From an uncultured Cellulomonas sp. (GTDB lineage Bacteria > Actinomycetota > Actinomycetes > Actinomycetales > Cellulomonadaceae): DNA of 64,000 bases. The stretch spans positions 186,001-250,000 of the forward strand of contig NZ_CANLTL010000001.1 in the NCBI RefSeq assembly GCF_947494015.1. The letters run 5' to 3'. The translations under genes were made by a program, and so were the position numbers. Positions 35,349 to 43,377 of this stretch are shown piece by piece. The notes under the pieces are model-generated. The model did not search any database. It saw nothing but the letters and a program-made list of their open reading frames with translations, and was not told the DNA's origin. Position 1 is the first letter of the stretch, and every line of letters starts with the position of its first letter.

Positions 35349-36004
35349 TGTCTGTCCGTGCGGCGACCGCCGTGCCTGCCCCCCGCGTCGTGCCCGCCAC
35401 CCGGTCGAGGAGGCCCGTCCTGACACCCGTGCCGCGCGCCACCGCGCTCGACACCCCCGACACCTGGCCCGACCACGCCGTCGGCCAGGCGTTCCGTGCG
35501 GGCGACGAGCAGGCGATGGCCGAGGCCTACCGCCGGTGGTCCCCGCTGGTGCACACCCTCGCCCTGCGCTCGCTGCACGACGTCGGCGACGCGGAGGACG
35601 TCACGCAGCAGGTGTACGTCAACGCCTGGCGTGGTCGGTCCGGCTTCGACCCGGACCGCTCGCCGCTGCCGGCGTGGCTGGTCGGGGTCGCCCGCAACGC
35701 GATCGCCGACGTGCACGCCCGCCGCGCCCGGGAGCGTCGTGACACCCTGGCGGTCGCCACGACGGCCGGCCCGGCCCCCGAGCCGGTGACCGCGGCCCTC
35801 GCCGAGCGCCTGACGGTGGTGGACGAGCTGGGCCGGCTCGGTGAACCGCAGCGCACCATCGTGGCGATGGCGTTCTACGAGGACCTGACCCACGACCAGA
35901 TCTCCGCCCGGCTGGGCCTGCCGCTGGGCACGGTCAAGAGCCACATCAGACGTAGCCTGCTGCGTTTGCGAGACCGGTTGGAGGTGGATGGTGGAGCACA
36001 GTGA
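35348..36004 (+). CDS. ECF sigma factor, SigK-like
   Basis: This 218-residue sigma-70-family protein has region 2 at ~45-115 ([37 protein letters not shown]) and region 4 at ~155-210 ([48 protein letters not shown]). The first ~40 residues are a disordered Pro/Arg-rich extension. The gene overlaps the sortase gene by one base and the anti-sigma gene by 17 bases, so all three are probably one transcript. The downstream RskA-like anti-sigma factor points to an ECF19/SigK-type system responding to envelope redox or stress. The -35/-10 sites it recognises could not be identified here. Confidence 0.9.
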   Translation: MSVRAATAVPAPRVVPATRSRRPVLTPVPRATALDTPDTWPDHAVGQAFRAGDEQAMAEAYRRWSPLVHTLALRSLHDVGDAEDVTQQVYVNAWRGRSGFDPDRSPLPAWLVGVARNAIADVHARRARERRDTLAVATTAGPAPEPVTAALAERLTVVDELGRLGEPQRTIVAMAFYEDLTHDQISARLGLPLGTVKSHIRRSLLRLRDRLEVDGGAQ

Positions 36005-36827
36005 CGAGGACGTCCTCGCGCTGGCCGCGCTCGGCGAGCCCGTGCCGGACGCCGACCGGTCCCACCTCGACCGCTGCCCGCGCTGCGCGGCCGAGGTCGC
36101 CGCGCTGTCCCGCGTCGTGACGGTCGGCCGGTCGGTGACGCCTGCCGACGCGCTCGTGGCTCCGGCTCCCGCGGTGTGGGACCGCATCCGGGCGGAGCTG
36201 GACCTGCCCGGCGCGGGGTCGACGACGTCCGCGGCCGCACCGTCGGCCGCACCGTCGCCCGGGCCGGCGGCCGCACCGTCCGCCGCGTCGTCTGCGGCGC
36301 CCTCCGCTGCGCGGTCCGCCGTACCGGCGGGTGACGTGCCGGCGGGTGACGTGCCGGCGGGCGACGTGGCCCCGGTCGTGCCGCTGCGCCGCCGCCGGGT
36401 CGCGCCGTGGGTGGCTGCGGCCGCGGCCTGCGGCGTCGTCCTGGGCGGCGCCGGCGGCGCGTGGTGGGCGAGCCGCGACGACGTCACCCCGCCCGACGTG
36501 GTCGCCGAGGCCGCGCTGGAGCCGCTGCCCGGCTGGTCCTCCAGCGGGGACGCCCGGGTGGAGGTGACGGCGGACGGCGTCCGCGAGCTGGTCGTGACGC
36601 TGCGCGGGGACGGCGCGGACGACGGCTACCACGAGGTGTGGCTCATCGACCGGGACGTCACCCGCCTGGTGAGCCTGGGGGTGCTGACGGGGACCGAGGG
36701 TCGGTTCACCGTCCCGACCGGCCTGGACCTGGACGAGTTCCCGGTGGTCGACGTGTCCGACGAGCCCCTGGACGGCGACCCCGCCCACTCCGGCGACAGC
36801 ATCATCCGCGGCGTCCTGGGCGCGTGA
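35988..36827 (+). CDS. RskA-like zinc anti-sigma factor
   Basis: This 279-residue membrane protein has an N-terminal anti-sigma domain with the zinc motif HLDRCPRC (H26-x3-C30-x2-C33), an Ala/Pro linker with GDVPA repeats, one transmembrane segment (~138-160, [25 protein letters not shown]) and an extracytoplasmic RskA C-terminal domain ([41 protein letters not shown]). It should hold the overlapping sigma factor inactive at the membrane until an outside signal triggers proteolysis. The ATG at 35988 lies within the sigma gene, which favours balanced synthesis of the pair. Confidence 0.9.
   Translation: MVEHSDEDVLALAALGEPVPDADRSHLDRCPRCAAEVAALSRVVTVGRSVTPADALVAPAPAVWDRIRAELDLPGAGSTTSAAAPSAAPSPGPAAAPSAASSAAPSAARSAVPAGDVPAGDVPAGDVAPVVPLRRRRVAPWVAAAAACGVVLGGAGGAWWASRDDVTPPDVVAEAALEPLPGWSSSGDARVEVTADGVRELVVTLRGDGADDGYHEVWLIDRDVTRLVSLGVLTGTEGRFTVPTGLDLDEFPVVDVSDEPLDGDPAHSGDSIIRGVLGA
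36324..36368. repeat. In-frame 15-bp repeat, three copies
   Basis: CCGGCGGGTGACGTG occurs at 36324, 36339 and 36354 (one change in the last). It encodes a repeated Pro-Ala-Gly-Asp-Val in the linker of the anti-sigma factor. Copy changes would alter linker length by five residues without a frameshift. Confidence 0.9.
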
Positions 36828-36858
36828 CCGCGCCCGGTGACCGCTGACGTGCGCGGTC

Positions 36859-38400
36859 GTGGCTAGGCCGCGCCGACGACCGGGCGTGGCCCGGGCCGCG
36901 GTCGTGGTCACCGGCTTCACCGCGGTCTCGACGCTGCTCGGGTTCGGCCGCGACGTCGTCATCGGCGCCGTCTTCGGCGCCGGCGCGGGACTGGACGCGT
37001 ACCTGGTCGCGCAGGGGCTGATGAACGTCGTCCTGGCGCTGATCGCCGGGGCGATGGCCCGCTCGGTCACCCCGGTCACCGCCCGCGAGGCGGCCGCGGA
37101 GACCGACGGCTGCGCCGGTCACCGCGGCTTCGAGGTCGCGCTGACCGTTACGGTCGCGGTGCTGGGGGTCGGCGCGGTGCTGATGGGGATCTTCGTCGGC
37201 CCGGTCACCGCGGTGCTCGCCCCCGGCTTCGACGGCGAGCAGGCCGAGCTGGTCCGCTCCCTGACCCGGGTGGTCCTGCTGGCGACCGTCCTCATCGCGG
37301 GCACGAACCTGCTCGCCGCACTCGCCCAGGCCCACGGGCGGTTCGGGTGGTCGTCGCTCGAGGGCGTCCCGTTCAACCTGGTGATGATCACGGCCGCGGG
37401 CGTGTTCGGCCCCCGCTACGGCGTCACCGCGCTCGCGGTCGGGTTCGTGGTCGGGTCCGGTGCCCGGCTGCTGCTGCAGCTGGTGCCGGTGCGGTCCCTG
37501 GGGGCGCCGGTGCGGCCGCGCTGGGCGGTGCGCGACCCCGCGTTCCGCGAGATCGCCCGGCTCGCGCCGCCGATGATGGTCGGCACCGCCCTGGCCAACG
37601 TGAACACGCTCGTCGACCGCGCGTTCGCCTCCACGCTGGCCGACGGGAGCATCACCGCGCTGTCCTTCGGCTGGCGGCTGGTGAACCTGCCCGAGGTCCT
37701 GCTCGTCGCGTCCGTGCTGGTGCCCCTCTACCCCGCGCTCAGCGCCGCGGCGGACGACCCGGCCGAGCTGCGCCGGCTGGTCGGTCGCGGGCTGTCGCTC
37801 ACCGTCACGCTCCTCGTCCCGATCTGCCTCGTGCTGGCGCTGGTGGCGGAGCCGCTGGTCGAGATCGCCTTCGGTCACGGCGCCTTCTCCGCCGACGACA
37901 TCGCGCTGACCGCCACCGCGGTCGCGTGGTTCGCCCCGGGCCTGCTCGCGCTGGGCTGCCGGCAGGTCGTGGTCCGCGCCTCGTACGCCGTCGGGGACTC
38001 CCGCGCGCCGGTGACGGTGGCGGTCGGTGCCGTCGCGCTCAACGTGCTCGGGGACGTGCTGCTGGTCGGCGTGATGGGGCTGAGCGGGATCGCGCTGGCC
38101 ACCAGCGTCTCGCTGGTCGCCGCCGCGGTGCTCAACGGCGTCGTGCTGCACCGCCGCCACCGCGCCCTGCCCGGCCGCGACGTCCGGGACCTCCTGGTCC
38201 GCGCCGGGGCACTGGCCGTCGTGGTCGGGCTCGCGGGCCTCGGTGTCCGCGAGCTCGCCGCAGGGCTGCCGCCGCTGCTCACCGTGACCGCCGTCGCGAC
38301 GGTCGTGCTCGGTGGTCACGTGCTCGGGCTGGTGCTGCTGCGGGCACCCGAGCGTCGGCTGCCCGCCGAGATGCTGCGGGCGGCACGGCGCCGGTCGTGA
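36859..38400 (+). CDS. MurJ/MviN-family lipid-linked oligosaccharide flippase
   Basis: This 513-residue protein has about fourteen hydrophobic segments and the MurJ/MviN pattern: an N-terminal STLLGFGRDVVIGAVFGAGAGLDAYLVAQ, EIARLAPPMMVGTALANVNTLVDRAFAS and ALGCRQVVVRASYAVGDSRAPV. It lacks the long cytoplasmic kinase-like extension of mycobacterial MviN. Family members flip lipid II or other undecaprenyl-linked sugars. The neighbouring ATP-grasp gene, convergent with it, and the sigma/anti-sigma/sortase genes upstream suggest a surface-polymer function; an essential lipid II flippase role is not excluded. The GTG at 36859 is 31 bp after the anti-sigma stop. Confidence 0.85.
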   Translation: MARPRRRPGVARAAVVVTGFTAVSTLLGFGRDVVIGAVFGAGAGLDAYLVAQGLMNVVLALIAGAMARSVTPVTAREAAAETDGCAGHRGFEVALTVTVAVLGVGAVLMGIFVGPVTAVLAPGFDGEQAELVRSLTRVVLLATVLIAGTNLLAALAQAHGRFGWSSLEGVPFNLVMITAAGVFGPRYGVTALAVGFVVGSGARLLLQLVPVRSLGAPVRPRWAVRDPAFREIARLAPPMMVGTALANVNTLVDRAFASTLADGSITALSFGWRLVNLPEVLLVASVLVPLYPALSAAADDPAELRRLVGRGLSLTVTLLVPICLVLALVAEPLVEIAFGHGAFSADDIALTATAVAWFAPGLLALGCRQVVVRASYAVGDSRAPVTVAVGAVALNVLGDVLLVGVMGLSGIALATSVSLVAAAVLNGVVLHRRHRALPGRDVRDLLVRAGALAVVVGLAGLGVRELAAGLPPLLTVTAVATVVLGGHVLGLVLLRAPERRLPAEMLRAARRRS

Positions 38401-38415
38401 CCGCGGGACCGCGGC

Positions 38416-39615
38416 TCAGCGCGCGGACTGCTCCGACCGGAGGCCCGACACCGCTCGCCCCGCGACCGGGCCCCTGCGGGACGCCGGCCGCAGCCGGCCC
38501 GACGCGAGGTACCAGGCCGGCGCGGGGTCGCGCAGGTCCCACACGCTGTGCCGCGCACCGTGCGCCCACCGCATCGTGTCGACCAGGTCGGCGACGACGC
38601 CGCCGCGACGCTCGGTCCGGGCACGGCGCACGTCCCCGGCGATCCACGAGTAGCGCAGCCCGGGCGCACCCTCGGGCAGCGACCCCACCGGCTCGCCGAC
38701 CGCCGCCCGCGCCCACAGGTCCACCAGGCCGGGGCTCGCGGCGTCGGCGAGCGCGAGCGACCCGTAGAACCGACCGTTGAGGTCGGTCAGGTGCGGGACG
38801 CCGTCGTCGCCGGTGAGGAACTGCAGCTCGACCAGACCGTGCCACCCCAGCCGGCCCAGCAGCCTCTCGGCACGCGCGCGCAGGCTCGGGTCGACCGGGA
38901 CCGTCGTGGCGCGCGCGGAGGCTCCGTACGGCGTCGGCCACAACCGGGGGCTGACCTGCTGCACGCAGCCGTGCAGCCGCCCCTCGTGGAACACCCCCAC
39001 GAGGGCGCCCAGGCCGCCGCGGACCGGCGTCTGCAGCACGGGCTGCCCGCCGGCGCGGCGGATCCGCTCGACCTGCTCCCGCGCGGCGCGTGCGTCGGGG
39101 AACAGCCGGGCGTCGATCCGGTGCGGCCGGGTCTGCCCGGGTGCCCAGTGTGTCCGGCACTTGACGACGACCGGGCCGTCCCACGCCGCGAGGGCCGCGT
39201 CGTCGGCCGCCTCGGTGTGCGGGGCGGCGAGACCGGACCGGTGCGCGAGCTCGGTCAGGGCGACCTTGTCCAGCGCGGCCTGGGCGACCTCGACCGGCGG
39301 GTGCGCGATGCGGGCACCGATCGCGTCCCGGTAGGTGGCCAGCGCCGCCATCCAGTCGTCCCCGCCGCCGAACACCAGGTCGTAGCCCCCGTCGGCCACC
39401 GCGGCGCGGACCCCCGCGACGAAGGCGGCGCCGTCGCCGCGGGGCCGCGGGACCACGTGCCGCGCCGAGCACGCGTTGGACGCGCCCGGCATCCCGCCAC
39501 CCTCGGGGGTGCCGATGCCGACGTGCCACCCCGAGCGCCGCAGCGCCCGGGCACCCGCCAGCGCTCCCCGGTCACGGCCGGTGCTGACGATCAGGGCACG
39601 CCGTCGCTCGACCAC
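38416..39615 (-). CDS. ATP-grasp carboxylate-amine ligase-like protein
   Basis: This 399-residue protein has an N-terminal pre-ATP-grasp Rossmann-like region (RRALIVSTGRDRGALAGARALRRSGWHVGIG) and an ATP-grasp core: LDKVALTELAHRSGLAAPHT, GPVVVKCRTHW with the ATP-binding lysine, VGVFHEGRLHG, and the metal-binding ELQFLTGDDGVPHLTDLNGRFYGSL. The last ~80 residues hold RYSWIAGDVRRAR and are less conserved. The family joins carboxyl groups to amines; related genes sit in surface-polysaccharide and peptide-modification loci. Substrate unknown. TAGCGT lies 7 nt before the GTG at 39615 and no Shine-Dalgarno is present. It converges on the MurJ-like gene with a 15-bp gap. Confidence 0.78.
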   Translation of the reverse strand: MVERRRALIVSTGRDRGALAGARALRRSGWHVGIGTPEGGGMPGASNACSARHVVPRPRGDGAAFVAGVRAAVADGGYDLVFGGGDDWMAALATYRDAIGARIAHPPVEVAQAALDKVALTELAHRSGLAAPHTEAADDAALAAWDGPVVVKCRTHWAPGQTRPHRIDARLFPDARAAREQVERIRRAGGQPVLQTPVRGGLGALVGVFHEGRLHGCVQQVSPRLWPTPYGASARATTVPVDPSLRARAERLLGRLGWHGLVELQFLTGDDGVPHLTDLNGRFYGSLALADAASPGLVDLWARAAVGEPVGSLPEGAPGLRYSWIAGDVRRARTERRGGVVADLVDTMRWAHGARHSVWDLRDPAPAWYLASGRLRPASRRGPVAGRAVSGLRSEQSAR

Positions 39616-39622
39616 GCGGCGG

Positions 39623-39628
39623 ACGCTA
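39623..39628 (-). promoter_or_regulatory. -10-like hexamer TAGCGT, leaderless arrangement
   Basis: On the minus strand, TAGCGT ends 7 nt before the GTG at 39615 of the ATP-grasp gene. Confidence 0.5.
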
Positions 39629-39691
39629 GCAGCCGACCGGGTGACGCCCGCGCTGCCGCGCGGGCAGCCGGCCGGGGAGGCGGGCGGGTCG

Positions 39692-40174
39692 TCAGGTGGC
39701 CGGGACGCCGTCGGCGGCGGCGCGCAGCGCGTCGATGTCGAGCTTGCGCATCGACATCATGGCCTGCATCGCACGCTCCACCCGCTCGGGGTCCGGGTCG
39801 GCGAAGACCTCGTCCATGCCGTCCGGCACGACCTGCCAGGACAGGCCGAACCGGTCCTTGAGCCAGCCGCACATGCTCTCCTGGCCGCCGTCCGTCAGCC
39901 GCTCCCAGTAGTGGTCCACCTCCGCCTGGTCGCGGCAGGTCACGATGAACGACACCGCCTCGTCGAAGGTGAACTGCGGCCCGCCGTTGAGCCCGACGAA
40001 GCGCTGGCCGGCGATCTCGAAGTCGACCGTCATGACGGAGCCGGCCGGCCCCGGCGCACCCTCGGGGTAGCGCGCGACCGTGCGGATCCGCCCGCCGAAG
40101 ACGGACACGTAGAACTCGGCGGCCTCCTCGGCCCGGGTGTCGAACCAGAGGTTCGGGGTGATCGTCGGTGACAT
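39692..40174 (-). CDS. VOC-superfamily (PhnB-like) protein
   Basis: This 160-residue protein has the paired beta-alpha-beta-beta-beta units of the vicinal oxygen chelate fold: ITPNLWFDTRAEEAAEFYVSVFGGRIRTV, SVMTVDFEIAGQRFVGLNGGPQFTFDEAVSF and VDHYWERLTDGGQESMCGWLKDRFGLSWQVVP. This is the 'PhnB-like/3-demethylubiquinone methyltransferase-like' group, which keeps the fold but has no proven enzyme activity. It is probably a small-molecule-binding or isomerase-type protein. The ATG at 40174 is preceded by GAAGGGA nine bases upstream. Confidence 0.85.
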   Translation of the reverse strand: MSPTITPNLWFDTRAEEAAEFYVSVFGGRIRTVARYPEGAPGPAGSVMTVDFEIAGQRFVGLNGGPQFTFDEAVSFIVTCRDQAEVDHYWERLTDGGQESMCGWLKDRFGLSWQVVPDGMDEVFADPDPERVERAMQAMMSMRKLDIDALRAAADGVPAT

Positions 40175-40269
40175 GGTCGTGGTCCCTTCGCGTGACGCCG
40201 GACGGACGTCCCGGTGCGGTCCACCGTCGTCCACCCCGTCCGACCGGGACCGGTCCCGCAACTCATCGC

Positions 40270-40339
40270 CGCGTCGTCACCGCGTCGTCACCGCGTCGCC
40301 GCCCCGGCGGCGTCCCGCGTCGCCGCCCCGGCGGCATCC
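40270..40339. repeat. Compound 11-bp and 24-bp tandem repeats at a gene end
   Basis: CGCGTCGTCAC is repeated at 40270 and 40281, and directly after it a 24-bp unit is repeated at 40292 and 40316 with one change. The second 11-bp copy contains the stop of the leftward acetyltransferase gene (40288-40290). The 24-bp copies encode a doubled DAAGAATR at its C-terminus. Confidence 0.92.
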
Positions 40340-40902
40340 CGCTCCGCGGGCCCGCCTCCCGGCGCGACGGGCCTGGTCATCCCCAGCAGCGCGAGGTCCG
40401 GCCGCCGGGGCTCGCCGAAGCGCTGGTCGCCGTACGGGAACTCGTGCCGCTCCCCGGTCGCGGTGAACCCGCACCGCTCGTACCAGGCCATCAGCTCGGG
40501 GCGGTGGTTGAGCACCGTGATCTCCAGCGTGGTCGCCCCCCAGGTGCGGGCGGCGTACCGCTCGGCGGCGCCCAGCATCGCGCGTCCCACGCCGCGGCCC
40601 TGCAGGCCGGGCCGGACCGCGAACATGCCGAGGTACGCCGAGGTCTCGCGGCGCTCGAGGTGGCAGCACGCGAACGGCTCACCGTCCTCGCTGAACGCCG
40701 CCAGGACGACGTTGTCGGCCAGCCCGACGACGTGCCGGACCATGGCCGCGTCCGCGCGCTGGCCGCCGACGAGGTCGGCCTCGGTCGTCCACCCGCTGCG
40801 GCTCTCCTCGCTGCGGTAGGCCGAGTGCACGAGGGCGGCGAGGGCCTCGGCGTCGGCGACGGTGGCCGGGCGCACCGGCAGGGGCGGGGTCGACGACGAC
40901 AT
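40288..40902 (-). CDS. GNAT-family N-acetyltransferase
   Basis: This 204-residue acetyltransferase has the GNAT motifs in order: VRPATVADAEALAALVHSAYR (N-terminal strand and helix), then ETSAYLGMFAVRPGLQGRGVGRAMLGAAERYA, where V-x-P-x2-Q-G-R-G-V-G is the acetyl-CoA pyrophosphate-binding motif A, and ITVLNHRPELMAWYERCGFTATG (motif B). The acceptor substrate is unknown. After residue ~180 the tail is Pro/Gly/Ala-rich and ends in two exact copies of DAAGAATR produced by a 24-bp duplication. CATCAT lies 6 nt before the ATG at 40902 rather than a Shine-Dalgarno. Confidence 0.85.
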   Translation of the reverse strand: MSSSTPPLPVRPATVADAEALAALVHSAYRSEESRSGWTTEADLVGGQRADAAMVRHVVGLADNVVLAAFSEDGEPFACCHLERRETSAYLGMFAVRPGLQGRGVGRAMLGAAERYAARTWGATTLEITVLNHRPELMAWYERCGFTATGERHEFPYGDQRFGEPRRPDLALLGMTRPVAPGGGPAERDAAGAATRDAAGAATR

Positions 40903-41017
40903 GGCTCCATGATGCCCGCACCGGGTGCGGTCGGCCGGGCAGCGTCGGCGCCCGGGCGCGGTCGGCCGCGCGCCGTCGGCGGGTCGGGCGCCGTCGGCAG
41001 GCCGCGGCCGTGGGGCA

Positions 41018-41023
41018 TAGCGT
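41018..41023 (+). promoter_or_regulatory. -10-like hexamer TAGCGT, leaderless arrangement
   Basis: TAGCGT ends 6 nt before the GTG at 41030 of the first fluoride-channel gene. No fluoride riboswitch fold was recognised upstream. Confidence 0.5.
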
Positions 41024-41029
41024 CGGCCC

Positions 41030-41521
41030 GTGAGCTCCGCACCGCGCCCGCATCCCGAGCGCCCGGCGCACACCCACCCGCGGCTGGTCGCACTGGTCGC
41101 CGTGGGCGGCGCGATCGGGACGGCGCTGCGAGCCGCCGTCGCGGCGGCCCTGGGCGACGCGGGCACGTGGCCGTGGTCGACCTGGGCCGTGAACCTCACC
41201 GGGGCGTTCGCGCTCGGGCTGCTGCTCGAGCACCTGGCGCGCCGCGGTCCGGACGACGGCCGCCGCCGCGAGGTGCGCCTGCTCGCCGGCACCGGGCTGC
41301 TGGGCGGCTACACCACGTACAGCACGTTCGCGCTGGACGCCGTCCTGCTCGCCGACGCCGGACGCGCCGCCGTCGCGCTGCTCTACGCGGGCTCGAGCGT
41401 CGTCCTGGGCGTCGCGGCGGCCGGCGCCGGCGTCGCGGTCGGCCGGCACGCCCACCGGCGGGCGGACCGGGACGACGACCGGGCCCTGAGCCCGCACGAC
41501 GACCGGCCGGTGCGCCGATGA
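41030..41521 (+). CDS. crcB: Fluoride channel FluC subunit, first of a pair
   Basis: This 163-residue protein has four hydrophobic segments and the CrcB/Fluc motifs: GGAIGTALRAAVAAAL, WAVNLTGAFALGLLLE with the pore asparagine, and GLLGGYTTYSTFALDA, the Na+/fluoride-lining TTYSTF box. It passes fluoride out of the cell. A His/Arg-rich tail of ~20 residues is an extension beyond the usual core. It overlaps the second fluC-type gene by ATGA. In Gram-positive bacteria such tandem genes can encode an antiparallel heterodimer, which is probable here. Confidence 0.9.
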   Translation: MSSAPRPHPERPAHTHPRLVALVAVGGAIGTALRAAVAAALGDAGTWPWSTWAVNLTGAFALGLLLEHLARRGPDDGRRREVRLLAGTGLLGGYTTYSTFALDAVLLADAGRAAVALLYAGSSVVLGVAAAGAGVAVGRHAHRRADRDDDRALSPHDDRPVRR

Positions 41522-41895
41522 CGACCGTCGCGATGACGCTCGCGGTCGCGCTCGCGGGCGGCCTGGGCGCGGCCACCCGCTTCGTGGTCGACGGCGCGCT
41601 CCGGCGCCGGTTCTCGCTCGTGGCGACCCTGCTGATCAACGTCACCGGCTCGTTGCTGCTCGGCCTGCTCGCCGGGCTCGCGCTGGCGCACGGCTGGGCG
41701 AGCCCCTGGTCCACCCTCGCGGGGACCGGGTTCCTCGGCGGCTACACGACCTTCAGCACCGCCGGCACCGAGACGGTCCGGCTGCTGCAGGCACGGCGGT
41801 ACACCGCCGCGGCGCTCACCTGGGTCGGCATGCTGGTGCTCGGCGTCGGGGCGTGCGCCGCCGGCCTGGCACTGGGGCGCCTGGGGGGTGGGTGA
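41518..41895 (+). CDS. crcB: Fluoride channel FluC subunit, second of a pair
   Basis: This 125-residue partner subunit has four hydrophobic segments with GGLGAATRFVVDGALRRR, LLINVTGSLLLGLLAGLAL (pore asparagine) and GFLGGYTTFSTAGTET, the same box as in the first subunit but with Ala after the final serine-threonine pair. It overlaps the previous gene by four bases. The two differ strongly in charge around the first loop, as expected if they insert in opposite directions. Confidence 0.9.
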   Translation: MTTVAMTLAVALAGGLGAATRFVVDGALRRRFSLVATLLINVTGSLLLGLLAGLALAHGWASPWSTLAGTGFLGGYTTFSTAGTETVRLLQARRYTAAALTWVGMLVLGVGACAAGLALGRLGGG

Positions 41896-41943
41896 CCGGC
41901 GGGTGACCGCGCTGCTCAGCGCGCCGCTCCAGGGACGGGTCCC

Positions 41944-41949
41944 TACGCT
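41944..41949 (+). promoter_or_regulatory. -10-like hexamer TACGCT, leaderless arrangement
   Basis: TACGCT ends 6 nt before the ATG at 41956. No Shine-Dalgarno is seen. Confidence 0.45.
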
Positions 41950-41955
41950 GACCGC

Positions 41956-43071
41956 ATGGCGAACCCCACCGCGCCCACGCCCATCCCGGCGACCCGGCGC
42001 CCCATCTGGCAGGACCTGCTCGGCCGCACCGCGATCCGCAGCGGCCAGATCCTGCTGGTGCTCACCCTGACCGCGCTCGTCGTGCTCGGGCTGCGGCAGC
42101 TCAAGCTGATCGTCATCCCGGTCCTGATCGCCGCGATCCTCGCCGCCGCCGTCACGCCGCTGGTGCGGTGGCTGCGCCGACGCGGCGTGCCCAACGGGCT
42201 GGCGACCTGGATCGCGATCCTGCTCGGCGGCGGCACGCTCGGCGTCGTGGTGTGGCTGGTGGTCCGCGGCATCCGCAACGGCTGGTCCGAGCTCGCCGCC
42301 TCCGCGAGCGAGGGCCTGGACGAGCTGCAGGCCTTCCTCACCGACGGCCCGCTGGAGATCACCTCGGACCAGATCGACCAGGCCCGCGAGGCCGCCACCG
42401 ACCTGCTGGCCAGCGACCAGGTCCAGAGCGGCGCGATCGCGGGGGCGACCGCCGTCGCGGAGGTGGTGACCGGGATCTTCCTCGGGGCCGTGGTGCTGTT
42501 CTTCCTGATCAAGGACGGGCGCCGCATCTGGGAGTTCTTCCTGCAGCCGTTGCGCCCCTCCGCGGCCGACCGCGCCCACCGCATCGGCGACCGCTCGGTC
42601 GAGGTGCTCGGCGGCTACGTCCGCGGCACCGCCGTCGTGGCGCTGGTGGACGCCTTCTTCATCGGTCTGGCGCTGGTCATCCTGGGCGTCCCGCTCGCCC
42701 TGCCGCTCGCCACGGTGGTGTTCCTCGGCGCGTTCATCCCGCTGGTCGGCGCGACGGTGGCCGGCATCCTGGCCGGCCTGGTCGCCCTGGTCTCCAACGG
42801 CCCGACGACGGCGCTCATCGTGCTCGCCGTCGTGGTCGCGGTGAACCAGCTCGAGGGCGACCTGCTCCAGCCCGTCGTCATGGGCAAGGCCCTGTCGCTG
42901 CACCCGCTGGCCATCCTGCTCGCGCTGACCGCGGGCACGATCCTGTCCGGGATCATCGGCGCACTGCTCGCCGTGCCGATCGCCGCGGTGGCGTGGACGG
43001 TCATCAAGGAGTGGAACGCGCACGACGACGGGGGCGCGTCAGCGAGCCGGGTCACAGCAGTCGCGACCTAG
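41956..43071 (+). CDS. AI-2E-family transporter
   Basis: This 371-residue membrane protein has about seven or eight hydrophobic segments and the AI-2E exporter pattern: an N-terminal pair of helices, a long amphipathic region (SASEGLDELQAFLTDGPLEITSDQIDQAREAATDLL), then FLIKDGRRIWEFFLQPLRP, GGYVRGTAVVALVDAFFIGLAL, FLGAFIPLVGATVAGILAGLVAL and VNQLEGDLLQPVVMGKALSLHPLAILLAL. Family members include the AI-2 exporter TqsA and Na+/H+ antiporters, so the cargo cannot be named. Its TAG stop (43069-43071) is also the start of the -10-like hexamer of the next gene. Confidence 0.88.
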   Translation: MANPTAPTPIPATRRPIWQDLLGRTAIRSGQILLVLTLTALVVLGLRQLKLIVIPVLIAAILAAAVTPLVRWLRRRGVPNGLATWIAILLGGGTLGVVVWLVVRGIRNGWSELAASASEGLDELQAFLTDGPLEITSDQIDQAREAATDLLASDQVQSGAIAGATAVAEVVTGIFLGAVVLFFLIKDGRRIWEFFLQPLRPSAADRAHRIGDRSVEVLGGYVRGTAVVALVDAFFIGLALVILGVPLALPLATVVFLGAFIPLVGATVAGILAGLVALVSNGPTTALIVLAVVVAVNQLEGDLLQPVVMGKALSLHPLAILLALTAGTILSGIIGALLAVPIAAVAWTVIKEWNAHDDGGASASRVTAVAT

Positions 43072-43074
43072 ACT
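43069..43074 (+). promoter_or_regulatory. -10-like TAGACT made from a stop codon
   Basis: TAGACT ends 6 nt before the GTG at 43081. Its first three bases are the TAG stop of the AI-2E-type gene. Confidence 0.45.
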
Positions 43075-43080
43075 GACGGC

Positions 43081-43377
43081 GTGATCTTCAAGGCCGTGGG
43101 CGACGGGCGCCCGTACCCCGACCACGGTCTCGTCACCCCCAAGCAGTGGGCGCAGGTGCCGCCGCGCCAGGTCCGGCTCGACGAGCTGGTCACGACCAAG
43201 CGCACGCTCAACCTCGACAGCCTGCTGTCCGACGACTCCACGTTCTACGGCGACCTGTTCGCGCACGTCGTGTCCTACCGCGGGGTGCTCTACCTCGAGG
43301 ACGGGCTGCACCGAGCGGTGCGGGCCGCGCTCCAGCAGCGCCCCGTGCTGCACGCCCGCGTCCTCGTGATCGAGTGA
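43081..43377 (+). CDS. Small ParB/Srx-like protein (DGxHR motif)
   Basis: This 98-residue protein reads VPPRQVRLDELVTTKRTLNL, then FYGDLFAHVVSYRGVLYLEDGLHRAVRAALQQ and VLHARVLVIE. The order (a short beta-alpha start, a buried hydrophobic strand, then D-G-x-H-R before a helix) is that of the ParB/sulfiredoxin nucleotide-binding fold, where the GxHR motif contacts a phosphate. There is no helix-turn-helix or nuclease part. Similar small actinobacterial proteins are sometimes labelled VapB-like antitoxins, but no toxin gene is adjacent. I treat the function as unknown. The start is GTG at 43081. Confidence 0.65.
   Translation: MIFKAVGDGRPYPDHGLVTPKQWAQVPPRQVRLDELVTTKRTLNLDSLLSDDSTFYGDLFAHVVSYRGVLYLEDGLHRAVRAALQQRPVLHARVLVIE

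Noticed and set aside
40903-41029. Fluoride riboswitch before the FluC pair
   Set aside because: The conserved pseudoknot elements of the crcB motif could not be found, and the leaderless -10 leaves no room for a 5' untranslated RNA.
43081-43377. VapB-type antitoxin of a toxin-antitoxin pair
   Set aside because: No PIN-domain toxin or other small toxin gene is adjacent, and the DGxHR motif points to a ParB/Srx-like fold instead.
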